This document shows, one piece after another, positions 1 to 9,713 of a stretch of DNA of 64,000 nt. The notes under the pieces are model-generated. The model worked only from the letters and a program-made list of their open reading frames with translations, was not told the DNA's origin and made no database searches. The translations under genes and the position numbers were made by a program. This DNA is from Aquincola tertiaricarbonis (GTDB taxonomy: Bacteria > Pseudomonadota > Gammaproteobacteria > Burkholderiales > Burkholderiaceae_C), in contig NZ_CP097635.1 in the NCBI RefSeq assembly GCF_023573145.1, positions 1,426,001 to 1,490,000 on the forward strand, written 5' to 3'. Every line of letters starts with the position of its first letter. Position 1 is the first letter of the stretch.

Positions 1-1500
1 GCCTTCGGCGCGCTGGGTCTGCAAGACCGGGCGCGCCACCTGGCCACGCTGTACCTGAACGACCTGGCCGACGTGCTGCGCGACGCCATCGACCCGCGCT
101 TCGAGTTCGTGCGCTATGCCGAACAGCTGGCCGCCAGCCAGCCCAGCTTCGACCCGCTGGCCGCCGCCTTGGCCGCGCCGCACAACCTGGTGGACGAGCG
201 CCTGTGCGCCTTGGCCCTGCGGGCGGTGGAGCGCCACCAGCCCCGGCTGCTGCTGCTGTCGGTGCCCTTTCCCGGCGCGATGTATGCGGCGCTGCGCATC
301 GCGCAGGCGGTGAAGGCAGCGCATCCGCAGTTGGCCATCGCGCTGGGCGGCGGCTTCGTCAACACCGAGCTGCGCGAGCTGGCCGAGCCGCGCCTGTTCG
401 ACTTCGTCGACTACGTGACGCTGGACGCGGGCGAGCGGCCGCTGCTGGCGCTGATCGACCACCTGCAGGGCCGTCGCTCGCGCCAGCGGCTGGTGCGCAC
501 CTTCGCGCGCGACGAGGCCAGCGGCGCAGTGCGCTGGCTGCACATGCCCGAGCCCGACGTGCCCTTCGACGAGGTGGGCACGCCCACCTGGGACGGCCTG
601 CCGCTGGACAAGTACCTGTCGCTGCTGGACATGCTCAACCCGATGAACCGGTTGTGGAGCGACGGCCGCTGGAACAAGCTGACGGTGGCCCATGGCTGCT
701 ACTGGAAGAAGTGCAGCTTCTGCGACGTGAGCCTGGACTACATCGCCCGCTACGAGCAGGCCAGCGCCAAGACGCTGGTGGACCGCATCGAGGCCATCGT
801 GCAGGAAACGGGGCAGACGGGCTTCCACTTCGTGGACGAAGCCGCCCCGCCCAAGGCCTTGTGGGGACTGGCCGACGAGCTGCAGCGCCGCAACCTGGAC
901 ATCTCGTGGTGGGGCAACGTGCGCTTCGAGAAGACCTTCACCCCCGAGCTGTGCGAGGCCCTGGCCGCCAGCGGCTGCGTGGCGATTTCGGGCGGGCTGG
1001 AAGTGGCCTCGGACCGGCTGCTCAAGCTGATGAAGAAGGGCGTGTCGGTGGAGCAGGTGGCGCGGGTGACGCGCGCCTTCAGCGAGGCCGGCATCCTGGT
1101 GCATGCGTACCTGATGTACGGCTTTCCAACGCAGACGGTGCAGGACACGGTGGATGCGCTGGAGTACGTGCGCCAGCTGTTCGAGCAGGGCTGCATCCAG
1201 AGCGGCTTCTTCCACCGCTTTGCCTGCACCGTGCACAGCCCGGTGGGCCAGGACCCCGAGGCCTACGGGGTGCAGCTGCAGCCGCTGCCGCCGGGGACGT
1301 TCGCCAAGAACGACGTGGCCTTCATCGACCCCACCGGCACCGACCACGACGCGATGGGCCGGGCGCTGAAGAAGGCCATCTACAACTTCATGCACGGCAT
1401 CGGCCTGGAAGCCGACGCGCGCAGCTGGTTCGACGTGCGGGTGCCCAAGCCCACCGTCTCGCGCCACCGCATCGCGCGGGCGCTGCAGCAGCCGGCCTGA
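1..1500 (+). CDS. B12-binding-type radical SAM protein, 5' truncated by window edge
   Basis: The frame is open from base 1, so the true start lies outside the window; 499 residues are visible. The first ~150 residues have the alternating Rossmann-like look of a cobalamin-binding domain, including a GGGFVNTEL stretch. The radical SAM core follows, with its iron-sulfur cysteines at C233, C238 and C241 of the visible protein. The spacing is therefore C-x4-C-x2-C, not the usual C-x3-C-x2-C. Related proteins are often methyltransferases or peptide- or lipid-modifying enzymes, but nothing here defines the substrate. The next gene is an unrelated chemoreceptor, so context does not help. The family call is confident; the function is unknown. 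Confidence 0.8.
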   Translation, partial: AFGALGLQDRARHLATLYLNDLADVLRDAIDPRFEFVRYAEQLAASQPSFDPLAAALAAPHNLVDERLCALALRAVERHQPRLLLLSVPFPGAMYAALRIAQAVKAAHPQLAIALGGGFVNTELRELAEPRLFDFVDYVTLDAGERPLLALIDHLQGRRSRQRLVRTFARDEASGAVRWLHMPEPDVPFDEVGTPTWDGLPLDKYLSLLDMLNPMNRLWSDGRWNKLTVAHGCYWKKCSFCDVSLDYIARYEQASAKTLVDRIEAIVQETGQTGFHFVDEAAPPKALWGLADELQRRNLDISWWGNVRFEKTFTPELCEALAASGCVAISGGLEVASDRLLKLMKKGVSVEQVARVTRAFSEAGILVHAYLMYGFPTQTVQDTVDALEYVRQLFEQGCIQSGFFHRFACTVHSPVGQDPEAYGVQLQPLPPGTFAKNDVAFIDPTGTDHDAMGRALKKAIYNFMHGIGLEADARSWFDVRVPKPTVSRHRIARALQQPA

Positions 1501-1543
1501 GCGGCGCCACGCCGCCAAGCATGAAAACCGGGCCGCGGCCCGG
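1501..1543 (+). terminator. Two hairpins after the radical SAM gene, no U-tract
   Basis: Directly after the stop codon there is a 6-bp hairpin, GCGGCG/CGCCGC (1501-1515). A 7-bp hairpin, CCGGGCC/GGCCCGG (1528-1543), follows. Neither is followed by a run of T, so this is at best a weak or factor-assisted terminator. Confidence 0.3.
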
Positions 1544-1717
1544 ATAACCCCTGTGCAGTTTTACCGCCAGCGCCCTTCTGCGGCTGGCCAAATTGTTACT
1601 GCGGCCGTGTCGACGGCGCTGTTTCAAATTCACCAAGGGGAATTTGTATCTAAAGCTCAATTTCCCGGGATGGGGGCCGAAACACGTCGCTTCCCAATCC
1701 CTAGCAGGTTGTCTGCA

Positions 1718-3259
1718 ATGTCCTTTGCGAATTTGAAGATCGGCACCCGCCTGGCGCTGGCCTTTGCGGTGGTGATTGCGCTTTTGCTTGCTATCGTCAC
1801 CTTCAGCGCCGCGGGACTGGACCGCGTGGCCCACACGATGGACCGCGTAGTAAGTGATCGCTACGCTCAGATCGCTCTCAGCAACACGATCAAGTCCATG
1901 GGCGACAAGGGCGTGATCACCATCGGCCGCGTGCTGCTGGCTTCTGACGAACAGCAGCTCAAAAAACACCTGGAAGAATATTCTGCAATTCGTTCCGCCA
2001 ATGCAGAAAATCTTAAGAAGTTTGAATCTCTGCTGCACTCGGATGAAACCCGAGCCATCTTCGAAGAGCAGACCAAAGCCCGCAAGGAATATGGTGCGGT
2101 TGTTGCCAAAGTATTCGATCTGATGAAATCGGGCCAGCGCGAGCAAGCGATGGCCGTTTACCAGAACGACATGCCCGAGCCGCAGAAAAAATACTATGCG
2201 CTGATCGACAAGATGGTGGCGCACCAGGCCGACAGCATGGCCGCCGACGTGGTGCAGGCCAAGGACAGCGCCCGCACCGCCAAGATCCAGATGCTGGTCG
2301 CTTCGCTGGTGGCGGTGCTGCTGGGCGCTGTCACCGCCTGGGCCATCACACGCTCGGTCACGCGGCCCATCCAGGGCGCGATCGAACTGGCCGAGGCCGT
2401 GGCTGCCGGCAACCTGACCTACCGTGCGCAGCACAGCGGGCGCGACGAGGTGGGCCGCCTGATGGCCGCGCTGCAGCACATGGTGCAAAGCCTGCACGGC
2501 ATCGTCTCGCAGGTGCGCGGCGGGGCCGACACCATCACCAGCGCCGCCGCCGAGGTGTCGCAGGGCAACCTCGACCTGTCGGCCCGCACCGAGCAGCAGG
2601 CCAGCGCGCTGCAGGAAACCGCCGCCGCGATGGAGCAGCTGACCGCCGCGGTGAAGATCAGCGCCGCCAGCGCCGACGAAGCCAGCAAGTCGGCCGTCTC
2701 GGCCTCGCAGATCGCCATCCAGGGCGGCGAGGTGGTGGAGCGCGTGGTCGGCTCCATGGTCTCCATCGCCGGCTCGTCCAAGCGCATCGTCGAGATCATC
2801 GACGTGATCGACGGCATCGCCTTCCAGACCAACATCCTGGCCTTGAACGCGGCGGTGGAAGCCGCCCGAGCCGGTGAGCAGGGCCGCGGCTTTGCCGTGG
2901 TGGCCGGCGAGGTGCGCAGCCTGGCCCAGCGCAGCGCGGTGGCGGCCAAGGAGATCAAGTCGCTGATCGACGCCTCGGTGAGCCAGGTGGACGAAGGCAG
3001 CAAGATGGTGGAGCAGGCCGGCGCCACGATGAGCGAGGTGGTGGCCAGCATCGGCCGCGTGCGCGACATCGTGGCCGAGATCAGCGCGGCCAGCCGTGAG
3101 CAGAGCATCGGCATCGAGCAGGTGAGCACCGCGGTGCAGCAGATGGACGACAGCACGCAGCAGAACGCCGCGATGGTGGAGCAGAGCACCGCCTCGGCGC
3201 GGGCGATGAAGGACCAGGCCCAGCAGCTCACCGGCGTGGTGAGCGCCTTCGCCCTGTAA
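1718..3259 (+). CDS. Methyl-accepting chemotaxis protein
   Basis: A 513-residue transmembrane chemoreceptor. The first membrane helix is at about residues 10-32, a four-helix-bundle-type periplasmic sensor spans about 33-190, and the second helix is at about 191-212. HAMP and a long coiled-coil signalling domain follow, with the conserved hairpin tip ([20 protein letters not shown]). There is no C-terminal CheR-binding pentapeptide; it ends VSAFAL. I chose the ATG at 1718 because it puts the basic N-terminus directly before the first helix and has AGCAGG about 9 bases upstream. The frame stays open back to 1553, including an ATG at 1670. The sensor half is visibly more AT-rich than the signalling half. 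The ligand is unknown. Confidence 0.92.
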   Translation: MSFANLKIGTRLALAFAVVIALLLAIVTFSAAGLDRVAHTMDRVVSDRYAQIALSNTIKSMGDKGVITIGRVLLASDEQQLKKHLEEYSAIRSANAENLKKFESLLHSDETRAIFEEQTKARKEYGAVVAKVFDLMKSGQREQAMAVYQNDMPEPQKKYYALIDKMVAHQADSMAADVVQAKDSARTAKIQMLVASLVAVLLGAVTAWAITRSVTRPIQGAIELAEAVAAGNLTYRAQHSGRDEVGRLMAALQHMVQSLHGIVSQVRGGADTITSAAAEVSQGNLDLSARTEQQASALQETAAAMEQLTAAVKISAASADEASKSAVSASQIAIQGGEVVERVVGSMVSIAGSSKRIVEIIDVIDGIAFQTNILALNAAVEAARAGEQGRGFAVVAGEVRSLAQRSAVAAKEIKSLIDASVSQVDEGSKMVEQAGATMSEVVASIGRVRDIVAEISAASREQSIGIEQVSTAVQQMDDSTQQNAAMVEQSTASARAMKDQAQQLTGVVSAFAL

Positions 3260-3283
3260 ACCGCGTTGCCAGGAGGACTCCCC

Positions 3284-5857
3284 ATGAATCCGTTGCACGA
3301 CGATGCAACCCTGCCTGCGCGCGCGGCGCAGCGGCATCTGCCGCCGGCCGTACAGGCCTTCATCGATGCGCACCGCCAGCAGGGCTACCGCCATGCCGCG
3401 CTCGACCCGCTGGGCGAAGCCCGGCCACTGGCGCTGCAGCGGCTGGCGCCAGCGTGCTTCGGCCTGACCGCCGGTGACGCGGTGCACACCGATGGCAGCG
3501 ACTGGCGTGGCGCCCGCCAGGTGCAGGCGCTGGACGCCGCGCTCAAGGCCGCCTACTGCAGCAGCCTGGTGCTGGACGCCTCGGCGGTGCGTGACGAGGT
3601 GCGCTGCCGCTGGCTGTATGCGCAGATGGAAACCCGTTTCGCGTTGCCGCTGCCTGCCCGCACCGCGCTGCTGGACCGGCTGGTGGACGCCCAGGCCTGG
3701 GAGCAGCATGTGGCCGAGCATCACCCCGACGGCAAGCGCTTCTCGCTGGAAGGCTGCGAAGCCCTGCTGCCGCTGATGGACGCGCTGGTCGACGCCGCCG
3801 CCGCCCATGGCGTGGGCGAGACGTTCATCGGCATGCCGCACCGCGGCCGCGTGAACCTGCTGGTGAACCTGATGGGCGTGCCGGCCGCCGACCTGCTGGA
3901 CCACTTCAGCCCCACGCCCGCCGACCCCGCCCGTCACACCGATCTGGTGTACCACCGCGGCGCCGCGCGCCGGCTGGCCACGCCTTCGGGCGAGGTGCTG
4001 CTGCGCCTGGCGCACAACCCTTCGCACCTGCAGAGCGTGTACCCGGTGGTGATGGGCATGACCCACGCCGCCATCGCCCGCGGCCGGTCGGCGATGGCCA
4101 TCGCGCTGCATGGCGATGCCGCCTTCGCCGGCCAGGGCGTGGTGATGGAAACGCTGGCGCTGACGCACAAGCCCGGCTACTCGGTGGGCGGCACGGTGCA
4201 CGTGGTCATCAACAATCAGGTGGGTTTCACCGAGCGCAACCCGATGGATGCGCAGCAGGCCCGCTACTGCACCGACCCCACGCGCGGCGTGGACGCGCCG
4301 GTGCTGCGGGTGAACGCCGACGCACCGGAAGAAGTGCTGCGCGCGGCGGCCATCGCCGTGGCCTACCGCCAGCGCTTTGGTACCGACGTGGTGATCGACC
4401 TCATCGGCTACCGCCGGCTGGGCCATTCGGAGCATGACGCCCCCAAGGTGACCCACCCGCTGGGCTACGCCCTCACCGCCCGCAAGCCGTCGGTGGTGGA
4501 GGTGTACGGCGCCGCGCTGGCGGCCACGCCGGGCCATGACGATGCCGGCATCACCGCCCACATCGCGGCCCGGCGGGCTGCCGTGCGTGCCGGCTGGGGT
4601 TTGCCGGCGCCGGCCAATGCCGAGGCGCCACCGGTGCAGCCGCCGCCCGAAGCACCCCGATGGCCCGCTGCCTTCGGCCGCACCGAGATGCAGGCCGCCA
4701 TCTCTGCGATGACGCATTGGCCGGTGGGCTTCGTGCCGCACCCGGTGATCGAACAGCTGGTGCAGCACTGGCAGGCCTGCGCCGACGGCCGCCACACCCA
4801 TGCTGACTGGTGCCTGGCCGAGAACCTGGCCTATGCCAGCCTGCTGCAGGCCGGCGTGGACGTGCGCGTCTCGGGCCTGGACGTGCAGCGCGGCACCTTC
4901 ATGCACCGCCATGCGGTGTGGCACGACCAGGAACCGCAGCCCGGCCAGCCGGCGCAGTTCGTGCCGCTGCGGCAGCTGGGCGGGCCGGCCCGTTTCGACA
5001 TCGTCAATTCGGTGCTGTCGGAAGAGGCGGTGCTGGGCTTCGAGTACGGCTACAGCGTGCAGGCCCCGCAATCCCTGACGGTGTGGGAGGCGCAGTTCGG
5101 CGACTTCGTCAACGGCGCGCAGGTCTACATCGACCAGTACATCGCCGCCGGCGAAGAGAAGTGGGGCTACCGCAGCCCGCTGACGCTGCTGCTGCCGCAC
5201 GGCTATGAAGGCGTGGGCCCCGAGCACTCCAATGCGCACCTCGCCCGCTTCCTGCAGCTGTGCGGCGCGGGCAACCTGCGGGTGGCCTACCCCTCCACCG
5301 CCGGCCAGTTCTACAAGCTGCTGCGTGCGCAGGCCCTGGCCCCCGAAGCCAAGCCGCTGGTGGTGATGACGCCCAAGGCGGTGATGCTGGCCGATGCCGA
5401 CTCGCACACGCCGGTGGCCGAACTGCTGGCCGGCGACTTCCAGCCGGTGCTGGGTGATGCCCACGTGGCGGCGCCGCAGGCGGTGCGCCGCGTGGTGCTG
5501 TGCAGCGGCAAGCTGCACCATGTGCTGCACCGGGCCCGCGTGGCCCAGGGCCGCACCGACGTGGCGCTGTTGCGGCTGGAGGCGCTGTACCCCTTCCCGG
5601 CGCAGGCGCTGAGCCAGGTGCTGGCGGCTTATCCGCAGGCCCGCAACGTGGTGTGGGCCCAGGAAGAGACGCCCAACCAAGGCGCCTGGCATTTCGTGCG
5701 CGACGACATCGCCGCGCAGTGCCCGCCGGGGGCCACGCTGGCCCTGGTGGCCCGGCCGGCCACCGGTGCGGGCGCCACCTCCTCGGCCGTGCTGCACCGC
5801 CAGCAGGAGCGCGAGCTGGTGGCACGCGCGCTGGGCCCGGCGGCCCAGGCTAGTTGA
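3284..5857 (+). CDS. 2-oxoglutarate dehydrogenase E1-like protein, N-terminally short
   Basis: An 857-residue thiamine-diphosphate enzyme of the SucA/OdhA family, which decarboxylates 2-oxoglutarate or a related 2-oxo acid. Family motifs are clear: GMPHRGRVN, SHLQSVYPVV, the ThDP-region HGDAAFAGQGVV, NNQVGFTERNP and, in the transketolase-like C-terminal half, SEEAVLGFEYGY and PHGYEGVGPEHSNAH. Compared with remembered E. coli SucA, the protein begins around the INAYRxRGH segment, so the first ~75 residues, which dock E1 to the E2 core, are missing. No E2 (sucB) or lpd gene is adjacent. An AGGAGGA ribosome site lies 6 bases before the ATG, so the short N-terminus is real in this sequence. It may be a stand-alone 2-oxo acid decarboxylase rather than the TCA-cycle E1. 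Confidence 0.85.
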   Translation: MNPLHDDATLPARAAQRHLPPAVQAFIDAHRQQGYRHAALDPLGEARPLALQRLAPACFGLTAGDAVHTDGSDWRGARQVQALDAALKAAYCSSLVLDASAVRDEVRCRWLYAQMETRFALPLPARTALLDRLVDAQAWEQHVAEHHPDGKRFSLEGCEALLPLMDALVDAAAAHGVGETFIGMPHRGRVNLLVNLMGVPAADLLDHFSPTPADPARHTDLVYHRGAARRLATPSGEVLLRLAHNPSHLQSVYPVVMGMTHAAIARGRSAMAIALHGDAAFAGQGVVMETLALTHKPGYSVGGTVHVVINNQVGFTERNPMDAQQARYCTDPTRGVDAPVLRVNADAPEEVLRAAAIAVAYRQRFGTDVVIDLIGYRRLGHSEHDAPKVTHPLGYALTARKPSVVEVYGAALAATPGHDDAGITAHIAARRAAVRAGWGLPAPANAEAPPVQPPPEAPRWPAAFGRTEMQAAISAMTHWPVGFVPHPVIEQLVQHWQACADGRHTHADWCLAENLAYASLLQAGVDVRVSGLDVQRGTFMHRHAVWHDQEPQPGQPAQFVPLRQLGGPARFDIVNSVLSEEAVLGFEYGYSVQAPQSLTVWEAQFGDFVNGAQVYIDQYIAAGEEKWGYRSPLTLLLPHGYEGVGPEHSNAHLARFLQLCGAGNLRVAYPSTAGQFYKLLRAQALAPEAKPLVVMTPKAVMLADADSHTPVAELLAGDFQPVLGDAHVAAPQAVRRVVLCSGKLHHVLHRARVAQGRTDVALLRLEALYPFPAQALSQVLAAYPQARNVVWAQEETPNQGAWHFVRDDIAAQCPPGATLALVARPATGAGATSSAVLHRQQERELVARALGPAAQAS

Positions 5858-7433
5858 CGGCGCAGAGCACCGGGTTGGCCACCGTCACCGGCGGTGGCTG
5901 GTCGGCCAGCCAGGTGTTCACCGGCACCAGGGTGACGGCGCAGTTGGCATCGACCACCAGGTCGAACACATGCCACCAGCCATTGCTGCCTTCACCGGCC
6001 GGCGGGGTGAACACGTTGAGCATGCCGCTGCGGCTCAGCTCCACCCGCACCGGCGAGCCGGTCATGCCGGGGTCGAAGGTGCCGGAGTAGTTGTGGACCG
6101 CGTAGCGGTAGGTGCCCTGCATCAGCCGCGTGATGGTCACCACCTCGGGGCCGAAGCTGTCGGTGTCGTCCACGTCCAGGTTGGCGTAGGGCTTAGCCGC
6201 CAGATCGCCCGGCGCCGAGAAATACACGTGCGAGCCATCGGGCGCCAGCAGGTGCGAGTCCACGTCCTCCGGCTTGGCGCCCCAGGTGAGCTTGACGTTG
6301 ATGCCGGCGGTGGTGAAGGCCGTGACCAGGCAGTTGGGCAGCGTGGCATCGGCCGCGGTGGTGGCGGCTTCCACGCGCAGCGTGTTGGTCAGGCGGTCGC
6401 CGGTCAGCGCGGCCAGCGTCAGCACACCGCCCTTCTTGACGGGGATGATGAAGCTGCCGTCGGTGCCGGTGACAGCGCGCGAGCTGCCCGAGTAGTCGAT
6501 GCCGTCGCTGGACACCTGGGCCCCGGCCACCGGCTGGTTGTTGGCATAACGCACGCAGCCGGTCAGGCGGATGGTCTCGGTCACCTGGTCGGCGTTCCAG
6601 GTGCTGAAGTGGCTGACGGTGCCTTCGTAATAGCGGTCGGCACCGGTGCCCTGCAGCGTGGCCGTGCCTTCCTGCACCCAGCGGCCGGTGCTGGTGTCCA
6701 TGTAGAACAGCGGCACCGTGGCGGGCGGGTTGGGCGCCCGCGTGGCCAGCGGAATGCGCAGCGTGGCCGTGCGGTTGGGCGCCAGGTTGTAGGCGGCGCC
6801 CGCGGCGTCCCGGATGTCGATCTGCATCGCGCCGAAGCTCTCGATGGTCTGCGGCGCCTCGGCACTGCCGGCCGTGAAGTCGCCCGGCATCAGCGCGGCA
6901 TTGAGCGCCGGGTTGATCGGCGTCACCGACACGGTGACGGTGGCGGCGGCGCCGCCGCCATCGCTGCGCACAAGACCAGCGGCCGGCAGGCGCACCAGCG
7001 CGGGCGTGCCGGGCACCGTCACGTCGGCACCGGCGGCCACCGTCACCGCGGCGCTCGCGGCCACCGGCAGCAGCTGGGCGGTCAGCGCGCTGGCCTGCCC
7101 CTCCTGCACGGCGGTGATGCGCACCGTGGGCGCAAAGCCGGGCGCCTCCACCCGCGCCACGCTGCGTGCACCCACCGGCGCCTGCAGCGTGAAGCTGCCG
7201 TCGGCGGCGGTGGTGGCGCGCACGCCGGCCACGTCCACCGTGGCGCCGGCCACCGCGCCGCCGTCGGCCGCGGACTGCACGCGGCCCGACACCGTGCCCA
7301 GCACCGCCGGTGGCGCGGGCGTGGTGCCGCTGCTGTCGTCGTCGCCGTCGCCATCACCGCCGAAGCAGCCGGCCAACACCGCACCGGCCAGGGCGCACAG
7401 CACCCACAGCCGCAGCCATCGCATCCATCTCAT
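5850..7433 (-). CDS. Lipoprotein with carboxypeptidase-regulatory-like and YfaP-like domains
   Basis: A 527-residue secreted lipoprotein. After an R/W-rich start the signal segment ends in the lipobox LAGC (Cys23). A Gly/Asp-rich linker follows, then a carboxypeptidase-regulatory-like beta-sandwich ([20 protein letters not shown]), a middle Ig-like region and a second regulatory-like repeat ([16 protein letters not shown]). The C-terminus resembles YfaP/DUF2135 proteins ([19 protein letters not shown], then HNYSG). The ATG at 7433 is preceded by AGGAGAGA; an in-frame start at 7460 lacks a ribosome site. The gene is convergent with the E1-like gene and their last 8 bases overlap. It is probably an envelope or adhesin-like surface protein; no enzyme motif is visible. 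Confidence 0.7.
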   Translation of the reverse strand: MRWMRWLRLWVLCALAGAVLAGCFGGDGDGDDDSSGTTPAPPAVLGTVSGRVQSAADGGAVAGATVDVAGVRATTAADGSFTLQAPVGARSVARVEAPGFAPTVRITAVQEGQASALTAQLLPVAASAAVTVAAGADVTVPGTPALVRLPAAGLVRSDGGGAAATVTVSVTPINPALNAALMPGDFTAGSAEAPQTIESFGAMQIDIRDAAGAAYNLAPNRTATLRIPLATRAPNPPATVPLFYMDTSTGRWVQEGTATLQGTGADRYYEGTVSHFSTWNADQVTETIRLTGCVRYANNQPVAGAQVSSDGIDYSGSSRAVTGTDGSFIIPVKKGGVLTLAALTGDRLTNTLRVEAATTAADATLPNCLVTAFTTAGINVKLTWGAKPEDVDSHLLAPDGSHVYFSAPGDLAAKPYANLDVDDTDSFGPEVVTITRLMQGTYRYAVHNYSGTFDPGMTGSPVRVELSRSGMLNVFTPPAGEGSNGWWHVFDLVVDANCAVTLVPVNTWLADQPPPVTVANPVLCAVN

Positions 7434-7639
7434 GTTCTCTCTCCTGCTGGTTGACTTCACCGGCCTCAGGGGCCGCGGTCGATTCTTCGCAGGGGGTAGT
7501 GGGGGCGTTTCCCCCTCCTTCGAGCGAATTACGCCCTGTGACAGGCTGTCATGAAGGGCGGCTGTCGAAAGCGGGGTCGCTGCTTCGTCGTGGGTGCAGA
7601 AGCCGACGCGCTTCCAACCGCCACTTCACGGAGAGCCCC

Positions 7640-8158
7640 ATGACCGAGCACACCCCTGCCCAACGCCCTGCCGTCAACCCGGTGCCGCCCTGCAACGGCG
7701 CCATTCCATACCTGGTGGTGCGCGGCGCGGGCAACGCCATCGCCTACTACCAGCGGGCGCTGGGCGCGCAGCTGGTGTTCAAGCTCGACGCGCCCGACGG
7801 CAGCGTGATGCATGCCGAGATGAAGGTGGGCGAGGCCCGCTTCATGCTGTCGGAGGAGCGGCCCCAGTACGGCGCGCTGAGCCCGCTGTCACTGGGCGGC
7901 ACCAGCACCACCGCGGTGGTGTACGTGCCCGACGTGGACGCCCAGGTGGCCGCTGCCGTGGCCGCCGGGGCCCGCATCGGCATGCCGGTGGCCGACCAGT
8001 TCTGGGGCGACCGCTCCGGCCAGTTCACCGACCCCTTCGGCCACCAGTGGATGCTGTCCACCCACATCGAAGACCCGACGCCCGAGCAGATGCACGAGCG
8101 GCTGCAGGCGATGTTCGCGCAGCAGCCACCGGAAGGCTGCACCGGCGCGGCTGCTTGA
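7640..8158 (+). CDS. VOC-family (glyoxalase/PhnB-like) protein
   Basis: A 172-residue soluble protein of the vicinal-oxygen-chelate fold. The PhnB-type opening is clear (IPYLVVRGAGNAIAYYQRAL), and the C-terminal half has the typical DPFGHQWMLSTH ending. Single-domain PhnB-like proteins of this kind are common and mostly uncharacterised; they bind a divalent metal. The ATG at 7640 follows CGGAGAG. The gene lies tail-to-tail with a TetR regulator 21 bases away. No substrate can be deduced. Confidence 0.75.
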   Translation: MTEHTPAQRPAVNPVPPCNGAIPYLVVRGAGNAIAYYQRALGAQLVFKLDAPDGSVMHAEMKVGEARFMLSEERPQYGALSPLSLGGTSTTAVVYVPDVDAQVAAAVAAGARIGMPVADQFWGDRSGQFTDPFGHQWMLSTHIEDPTPEQMHERLQAMFAQQPPEGCTGAAA

Positions 8159-8179
8159 GCCTTCGCCTGAGCCTGCGCT

Positions 8180-8797
8180 TCAGCCGGCGCTGGCGGCGCG
8201 CCGCGCGGCCGGTGCGGTGACGCTGTCGTCCTGCGCCAGCAGCGCCTTGCGGGTGGCGGCCAGCACCGCGCGGCCCTGGGCGTTGTCGCCCAGCGCGCGG
8301 GCCAGCTGCAGGCCGCCCACCAGGGCGGCGGCGATGGCGGCGGCGCGCTCAGGCGGCTCGCCCTCGGGCAGCACCGCGCGCACGCTGTCGATGAAGCGCT
8401 GCACCCGCGCGGCCGACGCCTCGCGCACCTCGTCGGGCTGACGCGGCATCTCGGACAGCAACGCCGCCAGCGCGCAGCCCTGCTCGGCCTCGGCCAGGTG
8501 GGCATGGCTGAGGTACACCTCCACCAACGCCCGCAGCGGGCTGGCGCCGCGGGCACGGCGCCGGGCGGCATTGGCGGCCAACCGGGCCGCGCTCTGTTCG
8601 CCGGCGCGCTGGATGGCTTCGGCCAGCATCGCATCGCGCGAGCTGAAGTGGGCATAGAAACCACCGTGCGTCAGCCCCGCCTGCTTCATCAGGTCGGCCA
8701 CGCCGGTGCCCTGGTAGCCGGTGCGGCGGATGGCACGCGACGCGGTGTCGAGGATGCGTTCGTGCGTGGCCTCGCGGCGTTCGGTCTTGGCATTCAT
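8180..8797 (-). CDS. TetR/AcrR-family transcriptional regulator
   Basis: A 205-residue TetR repressor. The N-terminal helix-turn-helix is typical (ATHERILDTASRAIRRTGYQ, then GVADLMKQAGLTHGGFYAHF). The C-terminal ligand domain is Ala-rich and of the kind seen in AcrR/NemR-like regulators. The ATG at 8797 is the natural start; upstream in-frame codons code for low-complexity sequence. No strong ribosome site is visible. The downstream neighbour is convergent and the upstream neighbour is pssA on the same strand, 35 bases away. The target genes are not evident. Confidence 0.8.
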   Translation of the reverse strand: MNAKTERREATHERILDTASRAIRRTGYQGTGVADLMKQAGLTHGGFYAHFSSRDAMLAEAIQRAGEQSAARLAANAARRRARGASPLRALVEVYLSHAHLAEAEQGCALAALLSEMPRQPDEVREASAARVQRFIDSVRAVLPEGEPPERAAAIAAALVGGLQLARALGDNAQGRAVLAATRKALLAQDDSVTAPAARRAASAG

Positions 8798-8832
8798 ATG
8801 ACAAGGATCATAGGCCGCCGCGCTGGGGGCGC

Positions 8833-9486
8833 TCACAACTTGGGAATGCGCAGCGTTTTGCTGGCCATCAGCGTGCCCGACAGCACGAACAGCAACGCCA
8901 GCGGATGCAGCACCCACGGGCCCAGTTGCCAGGCGCCGCCCCACAGCGCATCACCCACCGCGCCCTGACCCATGGCCAGCGCCAGCACGCCGGTCAGCGC
9001 CACGCTGGTGGGGATGGGCGTGCCTTCGAAGTACTTCACCTTGTCGCCGCCGCCCGACAGCGTTTCGGCGGTGACGTTGTAGCGCGCCAGCCGGCTGACG
9101 CCGCAGCACACGAAGTAGATCAACGCCACCGCGTCCCAGCCGCCTTGCAGGCCGGCCGCAAAGGCCAGCGTGGCGGGGCCGATCCCGAAGGAGATCACGT
9201 CGGCCAGCGAGTCCAGCTCGCGCCCCAGCACCGAGGACTGCCGGCGCCAGCGGGCGATGCGCCCGTCCAGCACATCGAACACCAGCGCCGCCGGCGCCAT
9301 GGCCGCCGCCCACCAGAAATCGGACACATCGCGGCTGAGCAGGTAGCGCATGGCCAGCAGCACCGAGGCCACGCCGCAGGCCGCGTTGGCCAGCGTGAAG
9401 AAGTCCGCGAGCTGAAAGTCGCGGATCATCGAGAAATGCCGCGGCGCCGCCTGCGGGGCGGCGGGCCGGGTGGGGGACGTGGCCAT
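8833..9486 (-). CDS. pssA: CDP-diacylglycerol-serine O-phosphatidyltransferase
   Basis: A 217-residue integral membrane enzyme making phosphatidylserine from CDP-diacylglycerol and serine, the route to phosphatidylethanolamine. The CDP-alcohol phosphotransferase signature D-G-x2-A-R-x8-G-x3-D-x3-D is intact in the segment from DGRIAR to LDSLADV. The remaining sequence is several hydrophobic helices. Start choice: the ATG at 9486 has GGAGA 5 bases upstream, whereas the ATG at 9498 and the longer frame to 9582 do not. No psd gene is adjacent. A phosphatidylcholine synthase is less likely given the size. Confidence 0.8.
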   Translation of the reverse strand: MATSPTRPAAPQAAPRHFSMIRDFQLADFFTLANAACGVASVLLAMRYLLSRDVSDFWWAAAMAPAALVFDVLDGRIARWRRQSSVLGRELDSLADVISFGIGPATLAFAAGLQGGWDAVALIYFVCCGVSRLARYNVTAETLSGGGDKVKYFEGTPIPTSVALTGVLALAMGQGAVGDALWGGAWQLGPWVLHPLALLFVLSGTLMASKTLRIPKL

Positions 9487-9713
9487 CTTGTTCTCCATTG
9501 GGGTGTTCAGTGGACAGGAGCCTGCCAGCGGGCAACAGCCCCGCCGCACGGATTGCAGTGTCGGAGGCAGCCTACGCGCCAAAACTGCACGGCGGCGTCG
9601 CAGCCGCGGGAGGCGGCCTCAAGTTGCGGCGCAATCCGACGAAGTGATAGCCGTGGCAGGCAGTGGATGTCACTCGCATCAATTCAAACCCCCATCAGAA
9701 CAGGGTCAACCGC

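Noticed and set aside
1651..1680. Possible flagellar sigma-28 promoter before the chemoreceptor (TAAAG ... GCCGA)
   Set aside because: The spacing between the two elements is several bases longer than the known promoter allows.
1388..5797. A 1469-codon open frame on the minus strand
   Set aside because: It is a His/Arg/Gly-rich shadow of the chemoreceptor and E1 genes, caused by high GC; it has no domain character.
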